A stretch of DNA of 6,867 nucleotides from DATHBP01 sp035296085 (GTDB lineage: Bacteria; Actinomycetota; Actinomycetes; Propionibacteriales; Nocardioidaceae), in NCBI GenBank assembly GCA_035296085.1, contig DATHBP010000139.1:1-6867 (forward strand). The letters run 5' to 3'. The notes under the pieces were generated by a model, which was not told where the DNA came from, did not search any database, and was given only the letters and a program-made list of their open reading frames with translations. Below are positions 6,218 through 6,867 of the stretch, piece after piece. A program made the translations under genes and the position numbers. Position 1 is the stretch's first letter. Each line of letters opens with the position of its first letter.

Positions 6218-6867
6218 ATGAGCCAGGCCACCGGCTGGTACGACGCGCACCGCGAGACGCTCGACGCAGCCCTCGCCGCCATCGCGTCGCGCGAGTACTT
6301 CTCGGCCTATCCGGAGTCGCCAAGCCCCAAGGTGTACGGCGACTCCGCTGCCGCTGAGGGCAAGGCGGCGTTCGAGGCCTGGTTGGGTAAGGCGTTCCCG
6401 CTGGGCACACCGGGCGCCGAGGGAACGGTGGCGAGCGAGAAGTCGCCGTACGGACTCGAGCTAGGGGTTGCCTACCCCCGGCTGACCGCTGCCGGTCTCG
6501 ACGAGCTGGTCGCGGCTGCAGCCGCCGGGCGCTCGGCCTGGCGCGACGTCGGGCCGGACGGCAGAGCTGGCGTGTGCCTGGAGATCCTGGCCCGGCTGCA
6601 CGCGCGGGTCTTCGAGCTGGCGAACGCGGTGATGCACACCTCCGGCCAGGCGTTCGTCATGGCCTTCCAGGCAGGCGGTGCGCACGCGCTGGACCGGGCT
6701 TTGGAGGCGATCGCGTACTCCTACGCCGAGATGACCCGTACGCCTCGCACGGTGGTCTGGGAGAAACCGACCCGCGGTGAGCCGATCCGGCTGGAGAAGA
6801 CGTTCACCGCGGTGCCGAGGGGCGTCGCGCTGGTCATCGGGTGCAACACGTTCCCGACGTGGAACTC
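6218..6867 (+). CDS. paaN: Phenylacetate degradation protein PaaN, aldehyde dehydrogenase superfamily (3'-truncated)
   Basis: The ATG at 6218 follows a strong GGAGGAG Shine-Dalgarno, and the frame stays open for 216 codons to the window edge. The start MSQATGWYDAHRETLDAAL, then YFSAYPESPSPKVYG (27-41) and EKSPYGLELGVAYP (74-87), are what I recognise as the PaaN family of actinobacterial phenylacetate clusters. LVIGCNTFPTWN at the edge corresponds to the start of the nucleotide-binding core of aldehyde dehydrogenases (compare the usual PWNFP). The catalytic Glu and Cys lie beyond the window. Family members are about 550 residues, so some 60% is missing. PaaN is taken to be the ring-cleavage-associated aldehyde dehydrogenase, oxidising the semialdehyde formed when the oxepin ring opens; in E. 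coli the same step is done by the dehydrogenase domain of PaaZ. It is divergent from the GNAT-paaH-paaI unit. Confidence 0.9.
   Translation, partial: MSQATGWYDAHRETLDAALAAIASREYFSAYPESPSPKVYGDSAAAEGKAAFEAWLGKAFPLGTPGAEGTVASEKSPYGLELGVAYPRLTAAGLDELVAAAAAGRSAWRDVGPDGRAGVCLEILARLHARVFELANAVMHTSGQAFVMAFQAGGAHALDRALEAIAYSYAEMTRTPRTVVWEKPTRGEPIRLEKTFTAVPRGVALVIGCNTFPTWN

Overview
The window is very GC-rich (roughly 70% or more), tightly packed, and uses GTG starts at several overlapping gene junctions. Together with its gene families this points to a high-GC actinobacterium. The order Propionibacteriales (Nocardioides/Kribbella-like) is my guess from style, not a demonstrated assignment. I see no RNA gene, insertion sequence, CRISPR array, phage gene or defence system, and no stretch over 300 bases lacks a gene.

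Layout. (1) 1-555 (+): the 3' end of a lipoamide acyltransferase (E2) gene of a 2-oxoacid dehydrogenase complex. (2) 556-648: a convergent intergenic gap holding a 48-bp two-stem palindrome (copy 1). (3) 4015 down to 649 (-): a probable three-gene unit of an exported M1 zinc metallopeptidase, an NADPH-dependent FMN reductase-family flavoprotein (23-nt gap) and a class III CoA-transferase (4-nt stop/start overlap). (4) 4045-4092: a second copy of the 48-bp palindrome, just after the next unit's stop codon. (5) 6183 down to 4099 (-): a three-gene unit of a GNAT acetyltransferase, a PaaH-type 3-hydroxyacyl-CoA dehydrogenase and a PaaI-type thioesterase, joined by 4-nt and 8-nt overlaps. (6) 6184-6217: a 34-bp divergent start region. 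(7) 6218-6867 (+): the 5' part of paaN, cut by the window edge.

How the genes fit together. paaN, paaH and paaI form the edge of an aerobic phenylacetyl-CoA catabolic cluster. PaaN is the ring-cleavage-associated aldehyde dehydrogenase family member, PaaH oxidises 3-hydroxyadipyl-CoA late in the pathway, and PaaI releases CoA from stalled or wrongly hydroxylated thioesters. The E2 and the CoA-transferase also act on acyl-CoA chemistry, but the sequence does not tie them to phenylacetate. The peptidase looks unrelated and exported.

The enzymes are recognisable. The least explained signals are non-coding or compositional: the twice-occurring 48-bp hairpin at the 3' ends of both minus-strand units, and a strong excess of the palindrome CGTACG across the window. 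A recent 27-nt tandem duplication at the end of the FMN reductase gene is a smaller oddity. I found no clear candidate for a wholly new biological system.
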